From Ardenticatenaceae bacterium (GTDB lineage Bacteria; Chloroflexota; Anaerolineae; Promineifilales; Promineifilaceae), in the NCBI GenBank assembly GCA_020634245.1, contig JACKCC010000016.1, positions 162,297 through 226,296 on the forward strand: DNA of 64,000 nucleotides. Reading direction: 5' to 3'. Below the pieces are notes generated by a model that did not search any database, was not told the origin of the DNA, and saw only the letters and a program-made list of their open reading frames with translations. Positions 35,673-44,009 of this stretch are shown here, one piece after another. The position numbers and the translations under genes were made by a program. The first letter of the stretch is position 1; each line of letters opens with the position of its first letter.

Positions 35673-35927
35673 TCAGGCGGGAACGGCCGTGTGCTGCCGG
35701 ATAAAGGCCGCCAGTTCGGTCACTGAACCAAAATTGGTTGGCGTCAAATCGTTCCGGCTCACCACGAATCCGAAATTTTCTTCAACAAAAAGGGCCAGTT
35801 CCAATACTCCTAACGAGTCGATAACCCCTTCGTCCATGAATGAAGCGTCGTCTGGGAATGGGTAACCATCGTCACTAAACAAAATATTTTCAGCTACATA
35901 TTGTTTGATTTTGTCTTCGATTTTCAT
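35673..35927 (-). CDS. Acyl carrier protein
   Basis: This 84-residue acidic helical protein has the phosphopantetheine site DSLGVLEL at 37-44 (Ser38). It starts at an ATG with GGAGGAG 9 nt upstream and overlaps the upstream dehydratase by 4 nt. The in-frame extension is rejected because it lies inside that gene. It would carry an acid activated by the neighbouring ligase, perhaps for transfer to an amino sugar made by the aminotransferase of this cluster. It is not the ACP of fatty acid synthesis, because no fatty acid genes lie near. Confidence 0.88.
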   Translation of the reverse strand: MKIEDKIKQYVAENILFSDDGYPFPDDASFMDEGVIDSLGVLELALFVEENFGFVVSRNDLTPTNFGSVTELAAFIRQHTAVPA

Positions 35928-37909
35928 AAGTTTTGACTCCTCCAGGCAAATGTACTTTCTGGTGTTTTTGAGAATGGATCGGGTAAATTGGGAACGGCCG
36001 TGTATGGTTGTCGGGTTGGCGGTACCAATTGGTCGAATGCCTGCGTTGCCAAACAAAAAATGCCCTCATGCAGTTGATTCGCGCCTTCTGGTTTCCCTGG
36101 AAAAAGTTCCAGTTTGCCCACCGCTGTTTGAAACAAATCCAGAGGCGGCAGTGTGCCGTTTGTCTGCAATTGATAAATGCGTGGATGATGGGTTGGCAGC
36201 CGTTCCTCCTCGTCATAGCTCAATATTTCATGTAGTTTTTCACCGGGGCGCACGCCAATATATTCGATGGGGATGTCTTTGTGAACGCGCAAACCCTTCA
36301 GGCGGATCATGCGCTCTGCCAGGTCTTGAATACGCACTTCATCCCCCATATCCAGCATAAAAACTTCACCGCCCTGGCCAAAGGCTGCCGCTTGCAGCAC
36401 CAGATTGACGGCTTCCGGAATGCTCATAAAAAAGCGTTTCATCTCTTTGTGAGTGATAGTAACCGGTCCGCCTTGTTCAATTTGCCGGGCAAAGATGGGC
36501 AGCACACTGCCCCGGCTGCCAATGACATTGCCAAAGCGAACGATGGAAAAGATTGTGCCGCTCTGCTTATCCAGCGCCCTCAACCAGATTTCGCAGGCGT
36601 ATTTGCTGGCTCCCATGACGCTTTTGGGTTTTACCGCTTTGTCGGTGGAGATAAACACAAAGCGCTGTGCGCCGTAGGTGTGGGCCATTTCGCTCACGAT
36701 CATTGTCCCTTTGATGTTGACGCGCAGAGATTGATCGGGATTTATTTCCACAAGGGGGACGTGTTTGTAAGCGGCGGCATGGAATACCAGATGGGGCCGG
36801 TAGATATGGAAGATGGTCTCGATTTTGGGCCGGTCGGTAATGTCGGCCAGGAGCAGCAGCACTGGTATCCGGCTTTTGCGGTTCAGGTCCAAATTTAGCT
36901 CAAACAGGCCGGTTTCGTTGTTGTCGAGCAGCAGCAGTAGCGCCGGTTCGTAGCGACAAAGCTGGTAGCACAATTCTGAGCCGATGGACCCCGCCGCCCC
37001 GGTGACCAGAACGACTTTATCGTGAATGAGATCACGGCAAAGCTGGGAGTCGACTTGTAACGGCCGTCGCTGCAACAAATCTTCCACATGCAGGTCCCGC
37101 AAAGTAAGCGGGTCTTCATACTGCCGGCTCATCAGATCGGTGACGGTTGGCAAAACCTTGATTTGGGCCGGTGTTTCCTGGCAGATAGAAATGAGGTGCC
37201 ACAATTCATCATGGTTCATTTCTTCGACGGCAATGATGATGACGTCAATTGCATACGTTTTGACCAGTTCGGGGATTTGCGCCAGGGTCCCTAACACCGT
37301 GATGCCATTAATGGTCATGCCATTTTTTTCTGGGTCATCATTTACAAATCCCAAAATATTGATTTTGGCCGGCTTGTTGTTGTAAGCGAATTGGGATGCA
37401 ATCTGGCGGGCGATGGTGTTGGTACCTACGATCAAAGCGTTTTCAGCGCAGTCATTTTTGTGCGCGGCTTGAATGGAGTGCAAGAATTCCTTGTGTGACG
37501 CTGGCAGCAGAACCCGTCGGTACTTGAAGCCAGTGGAGAAAAAGGCGTTGAGCAGGCCGGCAATGATGATGACCCCACTGCCTAAACCGGGGAACCAGGC
37601 GAAGAGAAAATTGCCGCCCCAAAGCAGCAAGGTGCTGATGGCCGAAGCGCGCAGGACGTGCCAGGCATCGCGCAAATCGGCGAAGGCCCACAAACGGCGG
37701 TAAATACCGGAAATGGCATTGATGGTGATGTGTACGGCCGTCATCGGTATGAGATATTTTGCCAGCAGAACCAATTGGTTCGTGTCATAACTGCCATTGT
37801 GTTGCACCAGGATCGCCAGATAAAATGCCGCCGGAATCATGATACAGTCCAGCAGAATCCGGCGGGCATACTGCCGCTGTATGTTCAGTGATTCCAAATG
37901 AATATTCAT
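35924..37909 (-). CDS. Nucleotide-sugar 4,6-dehydratase (CapD/WbpM/PglF-like)
   Basis: This 661-residue membrane-anchored short-chain dehydrogenase has several N-terminal membrane helices (about 15-120). A CoA-binding-like Rossmann domain (near 155-265) comes next, and then the catalytic domain with TGAAGSIGSELC near 303. STDKAVKPKSVMGASKY near 425 holds the lysine but has Met in place of the Tyr of the YXXXK motif, as is normal for this family. It would convert UDP-GlcNAc to a 4-keto-6-deoxy sugar, the first step toward bacillosamine-type sugars. Its partners for that route are nearby (aminotransferase 40892, GNAT 38614, phosphotransferase 37940). GGAGGATAAG precedes the ATG. Confidence 0.92.
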   Translation of the reverse strand: MNIHLESLNIQRQYARRILLDCIMIPAAFYLAILVQHNGSYDTNQLVLLAKYLIPMTAVHITINAISGIYRRLWAFADLRDAWHVLRASAISTLLLWGGNFLFAWFPGLGSGVIIIAGLLNAFFSTGFKYRRVLLPASHKEFLHSIQAAHKNDCAENALIVGTNTIARQIASQFAYNNKPAKINILGFVNDDPEKNGMTINGITVLGTLAQIPELVKTYAIDVIIIAVEEMNHDELWHLISICQETPAQIKVLPTVTDLMSRQYEDPLTLRDLHVEDLLQRRPLQVDSQLCRDLIHDKVVLVTGAAGSIGSELCYQLCRYEPALLLLLDNNETGLFELNLDLNRKSRIPVLLLLADITDRPKIETIFHIYRPHLVFHAAAYKHVPLVEINPDQSLRVNIKGTMIVSEMAHTYGAQRFVFISTDKAVKPKSVMGASKYACEIWLRALDKQSGTIFSIVRFGNVIGSRGSVLPIFARQIEQGGPVTITHKEMKRFFMSIPEAVNLVLQAAAFGQGGEVFMLDMGDEVRIQDLAERMIRLKGLRVHKDIPIEYIGVRPGEKLHEILSYDEEERLPTHHPRIYQLQTNGTLPPLDLFQTAVGKLELFPGKPEGANQLHEGIFCLATQAFDQLVPPTRQPYTAVPNLPDPFSKTPESTFAWRSQNL

Positions 37910-37939
37910 CTTATCCTCCCCGTGCCGCCCATGGTCTTC

Positions 37940-38593
37940 TTAAACCAGGGCAGCAAGCCGTTGACTCGTTCGAATCAAATAATTTTGAGCACGGCTCCCC
38001 CCGTGTGCCAGAAAAGGCAGTAGTTCAAACAGTGTTAACAAAAAAATACAGGCGTCCAGTGATGGCGACGCATGCTCGACGTAGGCCAGATCGTAAAGGC
38101 GGCGTTGGGCCAGGCTGATTTTGGTACGGCCGTTTACCTGGGCCAGGCCGGTAATTCCCGGTTGAATAGTCAATCTTTTTTGCTCTTGAGACGTGTAATA
38201 AGCAGCCGCCTCTGGTGGATCGGCGCGCGGGCCAATCAGGCTAATCTGGCCTAGCAGCACGTTCACCAACTGTGGCAGCTCATCCAGCCCCACGCGCAGC
38301 ACGCGCCCGATTCGTGTCACGCGCGGGTCATCCTCAAGCACCAAATATGCCCCGTTGGCGGCGCGCACCGGCTGGCTGTGATGATACATAGTGCGGAATT
38401 TGAAGAGAGGGAACGGCCGTCCCGCCTTTCCCATCCGCTCACTGATATACAAAACTGGCCCTGGACTGTCCAGCTTGACCCAGACGCCAATCAGAATCAA
38501 AACCGGCAGCAGGAAAATCAAAGCCGCCAGCGAAAAAACAACATCCACAACACGCTTGACAATTTTGAACGTGAAACGAACTTCTTGTTTCAT
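37940..38593 (-). CDS. Second undecaprenyl-phosphate sugar phosphotransferase (PglC/WecP-like), line B
   Basis: This 217-residue minimal phosphoglycosyl transferase has KRVVDVVFSLAALIFLLPVL as the re-entrant helix, LFKFRTM, GLDELPQ, GPRA and PGITGLAQVNG. It would start the second polysaccharide by moving a sugar-1-phosphate to the lipid carrier. The size and the neighbouring dehydratase, aminotransferase and acetyltransferase fit a PglC-like enzyme using a diacetamido sugar, but specificity is inferred. It is shorter than the enzyme at 31028-31792 and lacks its N-terminal extension. Confidence 0.9.
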   Translation of the reverse strand: MKQEVRFTFKIVKRVVDVVFSLAALIFLLPVLILIGVWVKLDSPGPVLYISERMGKAGRPFPLFKFRTMYHHSQPVRAANGAYLVLEDDPRVTRIGRVLRVGLDELPQLVNVLLGQISLIGPRADPPEAAAYYTSQEQKRLTIQPGITGLAQVNGRTKISLAQRRLYDLAYVEHASPSLDACIFLLTLFELLPFLAHGGSRAQNYLIRTSQRLAALV

Positions 38594-38613
38594 GTTTCAG
38601 TCTCTTTTGCCCC

Positions 38614-39597
38614 TCATGCCAGCCAGACATGCAGCGATAGGCCGCCGGAAACAGGCCGCCAGCCCATACGGGCCATACCTGATTGGGCGGCTGCGTTATT
38701 GGTTTGTGTGCCGACAAAGGCGACATCGGTTTGCTGCTCCTTTAACCAGACCAACATGGAGCGCAGCAAATCGTCGTGCAGACCCTTTTGCCGGAAGGCG
38801 GGGTCAATGGCCCCCAGCATAAACTGACCCATGCGCACATTGCACAACCCGTCCTGGTCATCCAAAAAGCGCAGCGTGCCGTATCCGACCACTTTCCCGT
38901 CAACCTCGATGACCGAAATATAATCGGCGACTTCGCCACTGCACGAGTTGCGCAGCCATTTGGCATACAATTCGTCACAGGCAGCCTTGGGCAAATGGGG
39001 GTCGGCGTGAAAACGGTTGGGAATGGGCGTATAGACCTGCCGGGCCAGAGCCACCAAGGTTTCTACATCTGCTGCCTGGTGGGGGCGGAACGTGGCTGTA
39101 GTGATTTGTTCAGGAATGGGTTGGCGCTGTAAATCGAACAGCCAGAAAACCTGGGCTTCCATCGTGCGGAACCCGACCTCTTCCAGCGCATGGATGGCGT
39201 TGATATCGTTGAGGCTGGCCCAGATGTGCAGGGTGGCCGCTTCTCGCTGCCGGGCCTCTCGGATTAGTTTTTGGGCCAAGGCACAGGCCGTTTCGCGCTG
39301 CTGTGGTTTGGCCCATACGCCCAAATGCGAGACGCGCCATACGTTTAAGCCAAAGTGTTCGGTATCCCAGGCCAGCGGAGCCATGGCGGCGAATCCGGCC
39401 AGTTCGGGTTGGTGATTGTATGCGCCGAGGACGACGGCCGTTTCATCGGCCGCTATCTTCTCCAACTGCCGCCGCATCAGGTTTTGCTGGCTTTGCCGGG
39501 TGACCTGGCGCACCCACCAATACGGCTGGAACGGGTACCGCGCTAGAATGTCGTTTTGCCAATCGGCATCCGTTTTTCGCAAATCAACGATGTTCAT
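38614..39597 (-). CDS. GNAT acetyltransferase, WecD-like
   Basis: This 327-residue protein has two GNAT-like halves. The N-terminal half has PLAWDTEHFGLNVWRVSHLGV, typical of WecD/TDP-amino-sugar acetyltransferases. The C-terminal half has RMGQFMLGAIDPAFRQKGLHDDLL, a Q-X-X-G-X-[GA]-like acetyl-CoA loop. Placed between two phospho-sugar transferase and chain-length genes, it probably acetylates the 4-amino group made by the DegT enzyme. A role on another amine cannot be excluded. It overlaps the downstream gene by ATGA. Confidence 0.78.
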   Translation of the reverse strand: MNIVDLRKTDADWQNDILARYPFQPYWWVRQVTRQSQQNLMRRQLEKIAADETAVVLGAYNHQPELAGFAAMAPLAWDTEHFGLNVWRVSHLGVWAKPQQRETACALAQKLIREARQREAATLHIWASLNDINAIHALEEVGFRTMEAQVFWLFDLQRQPIPEQITTATFRPHQAADVETLVALARQVYTPIPNRFHADPHLPKAACDELYAKWLRNSCSGEVADYISVIEVDGKVVGYGTLRFLDDQDGLCNVRMGQFMLGAIDPAFRQKGLHDDLLRSMLVWLKEQQTDVAFVGTQTNNAAAQSGMARMGWRPVSGGLSLHVWLA

Positions 39598-40841
39598 GAG
39601 GCTTCTCCTGTTTTGGCTACTTTTTGTTCGTCAATGGGATGCTGGAAACGGCCGTTACTCTGCCACAGCCGCCTCACCCAACCAGCAACGCCCGACCAAA
39701 TGGCTGTCTGTCGGGCTGTCTGACCGCTGACCAGCACCAGCCCATCGACCCCAGCGTCCAGGCTGCTAAACAAAGCCAGAAAAGACTGCACTTGCGCCCA
39801 CCGTGTCTGCCGCAGCGGAACCAGAAGCAAAATGATGTCGGCCCGCTGAGCCAGGAACGTCGCTGAAATGGGATCTGTAACCGGCGAGGCGTAAAAAATG
39901 ACAGCGGGATACTGGATGTTTTTCTGCCAGGTGGTCTCGGTGGTGGCTAACATGGTGGGCAGTAACGGCCGTTTCCCGGCATCTTTGTCTGATAATTCAA
40001 CTACCACCGCTTCTGCACCGTCCGTTTGCCAGGTCTCGGCCAGCCAGCGGGCGGCCACTGCCTGTGACGGTGTGGCTGTAGGCGTCGTGATGAAGATGCG
40101 AAGATGAAAGTTGTCGGCTAGTTCTGGTTGTTTGGCCTGCCAGCGTTTTTCACAGGCCGCTTTGAGCAGCCACCAATCGACAGGATTGTTCCGGCTCAGA
40201 TTGATCGTTGCCCAGACGGGCAGGGATAGGCGTGTGGTCAGATCGCTTTCGCTCAAGATGGGCTGCCGGATGTAGCTGATGAGCAGAACGGTACCGACCA
40301 CAGCAGACAGGGCGGCCAGCGCGCTCATCATGACGGGGATCACGGCCGTTATGTCGGGCAGTTTGGCAGGAACGGCCGTTTCCACGATCAATACAAAATT
40401 ACGCTCCTGAGGTGGTGCCAAAGCCCGCAGTTGGCGGGCCACTTCATTGGCGATGGCCGCCGCTGCGTACTGGTCAGTATAAAACGCCTTGATCGACAGC
40501 AAATTAGTATCGGCGACGGGAGTCACATCCAGTAATTTGGTGAGATCGTGGGCCGATTCCGGCAGCTGCAAAGCTTGGACAACTGCACCGGTAATAATTT
40601 CCAGGCTGGCCAGCCGGCGGTAGTTTTCCACCATAGCGCCGGCCAATTCCAGATAGCCGGCATCTTGGGTGTTGTAATAAGCGTCACCGCCGATGGCGAC
40701 AACGGCCGTTGCGCTGTAACGCGGGAAACGCTCAATCTTAACCATGCCCCAAAGGGCGAGTACGGCTCCCAACACGGTGACTGTCACAATCAGCCAGATG
40801 TGCTGACGAATAACCAATATCAGGCTGCGTAAATCAAACAT
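39594..40841 (-). CDS. Wzz/BY-kinase-like protein with lost P-loop, line B
   Basis: This 415-residue protein has a Wzz-like part (membrane helix 10-32, periplasmic helices, second helix near 170-190). A Rossmann-like C-terminal half occupies the place of a bacterial tyrosine kinase. At the Walker A position I read FITTPTATPSQAVAARWLA, so Gly-Lys-[ST] is missing, and no tyrosine-rich tail is seen. It may regulate chain length as a pseudokinase. The ATG at 40841 has AAGGGGG 5 nt upstream. An in-frame extension is rejected. Confidence 0.75.
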   Translation of the reverse strand: MFDLRSLILVIRQHIWLIVTVTVLGAVLALWGMVKIERFPRYSATAVVAIGGDAYYNTQDAGYLELAGAMVENYRRLASLEIITGAVVQALQLPESAHDLTKLLDVTPVADTNLLSIKAFYTDQYAAAAIANEVARQLRALAPPQERNFVLIVETAVPAKLPDITAVIPVMMSALAALSAVVGTVLLISYIRQPILSESDLTTRLSLPVWATINLSRNNPVDWWLLKAACEKRWQAKQPELADNFHLRIFITTPTATPSQAVAARWLAETWQTDGAEAVVVELSDKDAGKRPLLPTMLATTETTWQKNIQYPAVIFYASPVTDPISATFLAQRADIILLLVPLRQTRWAQVQSFLALFSSLDAGVDGLVLVSGQTARQTAIWSGVAGWVRRLWQSNGRFQHPIDEQKVAKTGEAS

Positions 40842-40891
40842 ATTGCCCCCTTCGATGGTCATGTAAATCTAAAATTCGTGGAATTCATTGC

Positions 40892-42073
40892 TTAACGGCC
40901 GTACCGTTGGACCAGACAACGTACGGCTTCAATCACATCATCCACATCAGCGTCGCTCATTCGCGTGTAAAGCGGCAAAGAGATCAAGCGCTCGTAAGCC
41001 TCATCGGCCACCGGGAACATGGCCGGATGCAAATCAAACTGTTCCCGATAGTAGGGATGGCGGTGCAAGGGAATAAAATGAACCGAGCTGCCAATCCCTT
41101 CTCCGCGCAAGGCTTCAATAAAAGCGGCGCGATCAATCGTTAGCTGCTCCAGCCGCAGCCGGATGGGATATAAATGCCAGGCGTGGACGACATCGGAACG
41201 GCAAGTGGGGAGTTCAACGGCCGTTAACCCGGTAAACCCGGCCTGGTAACGGTTGGCAATTTGCTGCCGCCGGGACTGCATTCGCTCCAGGCGAGCCAAC
41301 TGGTGCAGCCCCAGCGCAGCCTGGATGTCGGTCATGTTGTATTTAAAGCCCGGCAGAATGATTTCATAATACCAGGAACCCTGCTGCGTATATCGGTCCC
41401 AGGCGTCACGGCTGATGCCATGTAAAACCCAGCGGCGCATGGCAAAGTCTAGTTCTGAGTTGTTAGTTGTAATCATACCGCCTTCGGCTGTTACCAGGTT
41501 TTTGGTGGCATAAAAGCTAAAGGCGGTAGCATGGCCAATACTGCCGATGGGCTTGTTGTGCCAATATGCGCCTACGGCATGGGCCGCATCTTCGATGATG
41601 AGAAGTTCGTAGGTTTGGGCCAATACCTGAAGCGCAGCCATATCGCAGGGATGACCATAAAGATGGACGGGGATGATGGCTCTGGTGCGCGGGGTAATAG
41701 CTCTGGCAACGGCCGTTGGATCAATATTCAACGTGTCTGGCTGTACATCTACAAAGACGGGGGTGGCTCGTTGGTGAATGATGACGTTGGCGGTAGCGGC
41801 AAATGTCATTGTGGGCACGATCACTTCATCACCAGGGCCGATGCCGGCCGCAGCCAGCACTGTATGCAAAGCGGCCGTGCAGGAATTTACAGCCAGGGCA
41901 TGACGTGAGCCGACAAAGTCGGCAAATTGCGATTCAAATGCTTTGGTCTTGGGGCCGGTCGTCAGCCAGCCGGAATATAATGTGTCAACAACTTCGTCAA
42001 CTTCGGTTTCGGTGATGTCGGGACGGTTGAATGGCAAAAATACAGTTCTTACAGGTACACGTTCAATTATCAT
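40892..42073 (-). CDS. DegT/DnrJ/EryC1 sugar aminotransferase (PglE/ArnB-like), line B
   Basis: This 393-residue PLP enzyme has the internal aldimine lysine Lys191 in FYATKNLVTAEGG and the ring-binding Asp162 in EDAAHAVGAY. WLTTGPKTKAFE near the start and GFKYNMTDIQAALG are typical of ArnB/PglE/PseC. It would aminate the 4-keto sugar made by the neighbouring CapD-like dehydratase. It overlaps the upstream secreted-protein gene by 11 nt. Which hexose it acts on cannot be told. Confidence 0.92.
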   Translation of the reverse strand: MIIERVPVRTVFLPFNRPDITETEVDEVVDTLYSGWLTTGPKTKAFESQFADFVGSRHALAVNSCTAALHTVLAAAGIGPGDEVIVPTMTFAATANVIIHQRATPVFVDVQPDTLNIDPTAVARAITPRTRAIIPVHLYGHPCDMAALQVLAQTYELLIIEDAAHAVGAYWHNKPIGSIGHATAFSFYATKNLVTAEGGMITTNNSELDFAMRRWVLHGISRDAWDRYTQQGSWYYEIILPGFKYNMTDIQAALGLHQLARLERMQSRRQQIANRYQAGFTGLTAVELPTCRSDVVHAWHLYPIRLRLEQLTIDRAAFIEALRGEGIGSSVHFIPLHRHPYYREQFDLHPAMFPVADEAYERLISLPLYTRMSDADVDDVIEAVRCLVQRYGR

Positions 42074-43097
42074 TTTTCACCACCGGAAAATATATTCTTT
42101 TTAGGTGTGCGTATGTCGTGCCGATTTCATCCACCATTGCTTGTTGTTCTTCATTGCCAGGGTCGCATAGAACCTGGTCATAAACTTCGGTGTGGCTCCA
42201 GGGATACCACAGGAAGCCATCCAGCGGATTTTCCATAGCCCGCAAATACACAGCTTCCATTTCGGCGGCTGTGGGCATGCGCAGCTGCCGGGGATATTCG
42301 CCAGGTGCAGCGAATGATTGGCCCAGGAACCACAGTTGGGCATCTATATCCCGCTCGGCTGTTAGTGTGAGATTGTCTTGGATAACGGCCGTTACCATTT
42401 CCTCCTGGTAAACATCTTCGCCCCCAATCGTTTCAAATGGGTAGTACCAGATGAGGCAGATGTCACACATCCCGTCGCTGAACATCCAGCCATCTGTGCG
42501 GTGCTCTTCGACATAGGCCATGTTCCCCATAAAATGGGCCAGTAGTAAGTCGGGTGCATAGCTCTTCATTTCTGTGTAAAACCCGCGAAGTTCTTCGGCG
42601 CTGATACCCATTTGCGGTTCCAACGGTTCATGCAAGCCGACATACCCGATCAATGCTGGATGATCGCCGACGACATCCAGAAAACTCTTGAGGTCATCGT
42701 AGTAAAACGGACCATCAATGACGGGGTAGGTCGTGCGCGGCCACAGGTAGGCCACAATGTCAATGCCGGCTGCCTCGGCCGCATCAAGGAAAATTAGCCA
42801 GTTTTCAGCTTGCGGCGTGTTGACCAATGAGGTGGAAAAAGTTTGCAGGATAGTTGTGACGCCCCAGGAACGAGCGTTGGCCAATGCGGCGTCCATTTCG
42901 GCGCGTTTGTCCGGCCCCCAGTCGGAGTGGGGGTAGAGGTAAACTAATCCGTAATGGTCTGGTTCGTAAGGTAGGGCATCGGCGGTAACGGCCGTTGCAT
43001 TATCGGATTGAGATCGAACTATCATAGTCGTCCACATCATCAAGCAAAAAAGTACGCTGCAAAATATAAAAATGGTTTTATTTGTTTTAACCTCCAT
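42063..43097 (-). CDS. Secreted TIM-barrel-like putative glycosidase, paralogue 1
   Basis: This 344-residue exported protein has the signal peptide IFIFCSVLFCLMMWTTMIV. I do not recognise an established family. The pattern of strands ending in GLVYLYP, TILQTFS, VAYLWP, GYVGLHEPLE, LLAHFMG, CLIWYYP, QLWFLGQ and DGFLWYPW fits a (beta/alpha)8 barrel. HEPLE is a candidate acid/base site like the NEP of clan A glycosidases. The last residues, YFPVVKNDN, carry the Tyr-X-Pro tail motif. A paralogue lies at 45195-46190. Both may cut or modify the exported polymer. Confidence 0.65.
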   Translation of the reverse strand: MEVKTNKTIFIFCSVLFCLMMWTTMIVRSQSDNATAVTADALPYEPDHYGLVYLYPHSDWGPDKRAEMDAALANARSWGVTTILQTFSTSLVNTPQAENWLIFLDAAEAAGIDIVAYLWPRTTYPVIDGPFYYDDLKSFLDVVGDHPALIGYVGLHEPLEPQMGISAEELRGFYTEMKSYAPDLLLAHFMGNMAYVEEHRTDGWMFSDGMCDICLIWYYPFETIGGEDVYQEEMVTAVIQDNLTLTAERDIDAQLWFLGQSFAAPGEYPRQLRMPTAAEMEAVYLRAMENPLDGFLWYPWSHTEVYDQVLCDPGNEEQQAMVDEIGTTYAHLKRIYFPVVKNDN

Positions 43098-43129
43098 TAC
43101 AGGGACCCCTTCGCCAATACAGAGAATGG

Positions 43130-43993
43130 TTATTGATTGCGGTATGTCTGTATAGCGGTATCGATAAAGGCGGCAAACAGTGGGCCAATTGTTTCGTTTG
43201 CCAGTTGGTTGGGGTGTGACTGTGCTTCGGTAATTGTCATTTGATATTCCGTGCGTAATGTGTTGGCCGCCGGATCGGCTAATAAATCAAAAAAATCGAA
43301 AACAAAAACGTTGTCATGACCAGCCAGAAAATCACCTGAGGTGAGCCAATTGGCGATGGCGCGGGCGCGGGCAGCTTCTTCGGGCGTGGTGGCCAGCGGG
43401 TGCAGCGGCGGTGAAGTCATGATGATGAATATGTGGTCTGGATGCTGGTCCATTGTGTCGCGCATTTGCCGATACCAATCTTGGAACTGCTGCTGCACGG
43501 CCGTACTCTTAACAGCGCTGTTGGGAAAGCATGATTTGATGATGATGACTTCGTGCTGCAGCAAACGGCTGAGAGCATTGTTTGGCGGATCCGTGACGGG
43601 TTGGGCAAAGAGGCGGGCCAGGCCGTCTACGTCGGTGTTGCCGCGCCCCAGCATGCCGGGAATGCGGTAGTGGGCGTTGGTCAGGCTGCCGTCGGGCCGG
43701 GTGAGGCCAATGTGGTTATAGTCGTGGTCCCAAAATTGGTAGCCCATGTCGCTGAGTAACGGCCGTACCCCGCCCTCTTCCATCAAATTTCGACCCGTTG
43801 AATGGTGCAGAAAGATGATATTGCTGTAATCACCGTTAACCGTGATGGGTTCATCATACACGGGCATGGACAGATACGTGCGCAGGCGCGTGGCTGTGCG
43901 GTTAATTTGTGGCCAGAGCAGCACGGTTCCTGCACCAACCAGCAGCAGGGGAACGACACCGGAAATGATAAGCAGTTTCTGTTTTTGGGACAT
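43130..43993 (-). CDS. Membrane-anchored SGNH-like hydrolase
   Basis: This 287-residue protein has an N-terminal membrane anchor or signal (LLIISGVVPLLLVGAGTVLL). An SGNH-type motif, FLHHSTGRNLM near 60, follows, with the Ser as candidate nucleophile. A late block SHPNQLANE near 265 stands in the position of the D/S-X-X-H block V. It probably removes or transfers acyl groups on surface sugars. Block assignments are by eye. It is followed by a longer relative at 44010-45173. Confidence 0.65.
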   Translation of the reverse strand: MSQKQKLLIISGVVPLLLVGAGTVLLWPQINRTATRLRTYLSMPVYDEPITVNGDYSNIIFLHHSTGRNLMEEGGVRPLLSDMGYQFWDHDYNHIGLTRPDGSLTNAHYRIPGMLGRGNTDVDGLARLFAQPVTDPPNNALSRLLQHEVIIIKSCFPNSAVKSTAVQQQFQDWYRQMRDTMDQHPDHIFIIMTSPPLHPLATTPEEAARARAIANWLTSGDFLAGHDNVFVFDFFDLLADPAANTLRTEYQMTITEAQSHPNQLANETIGPLFAAFIDTAIQTYRNQ

Positions 43994-44009
43994 GTGGCTG
44001 TTCCTTGGA

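Noticed and set aside
33133..35927. Exosortase/PEP-CTERM association for the ligase and carrier protein
   Set aside because: No exosortase (EpsH-like) gene and no PEP-CTERM tail were found; the amidotransferase is NadE-like, not asparagine-synthase-like.
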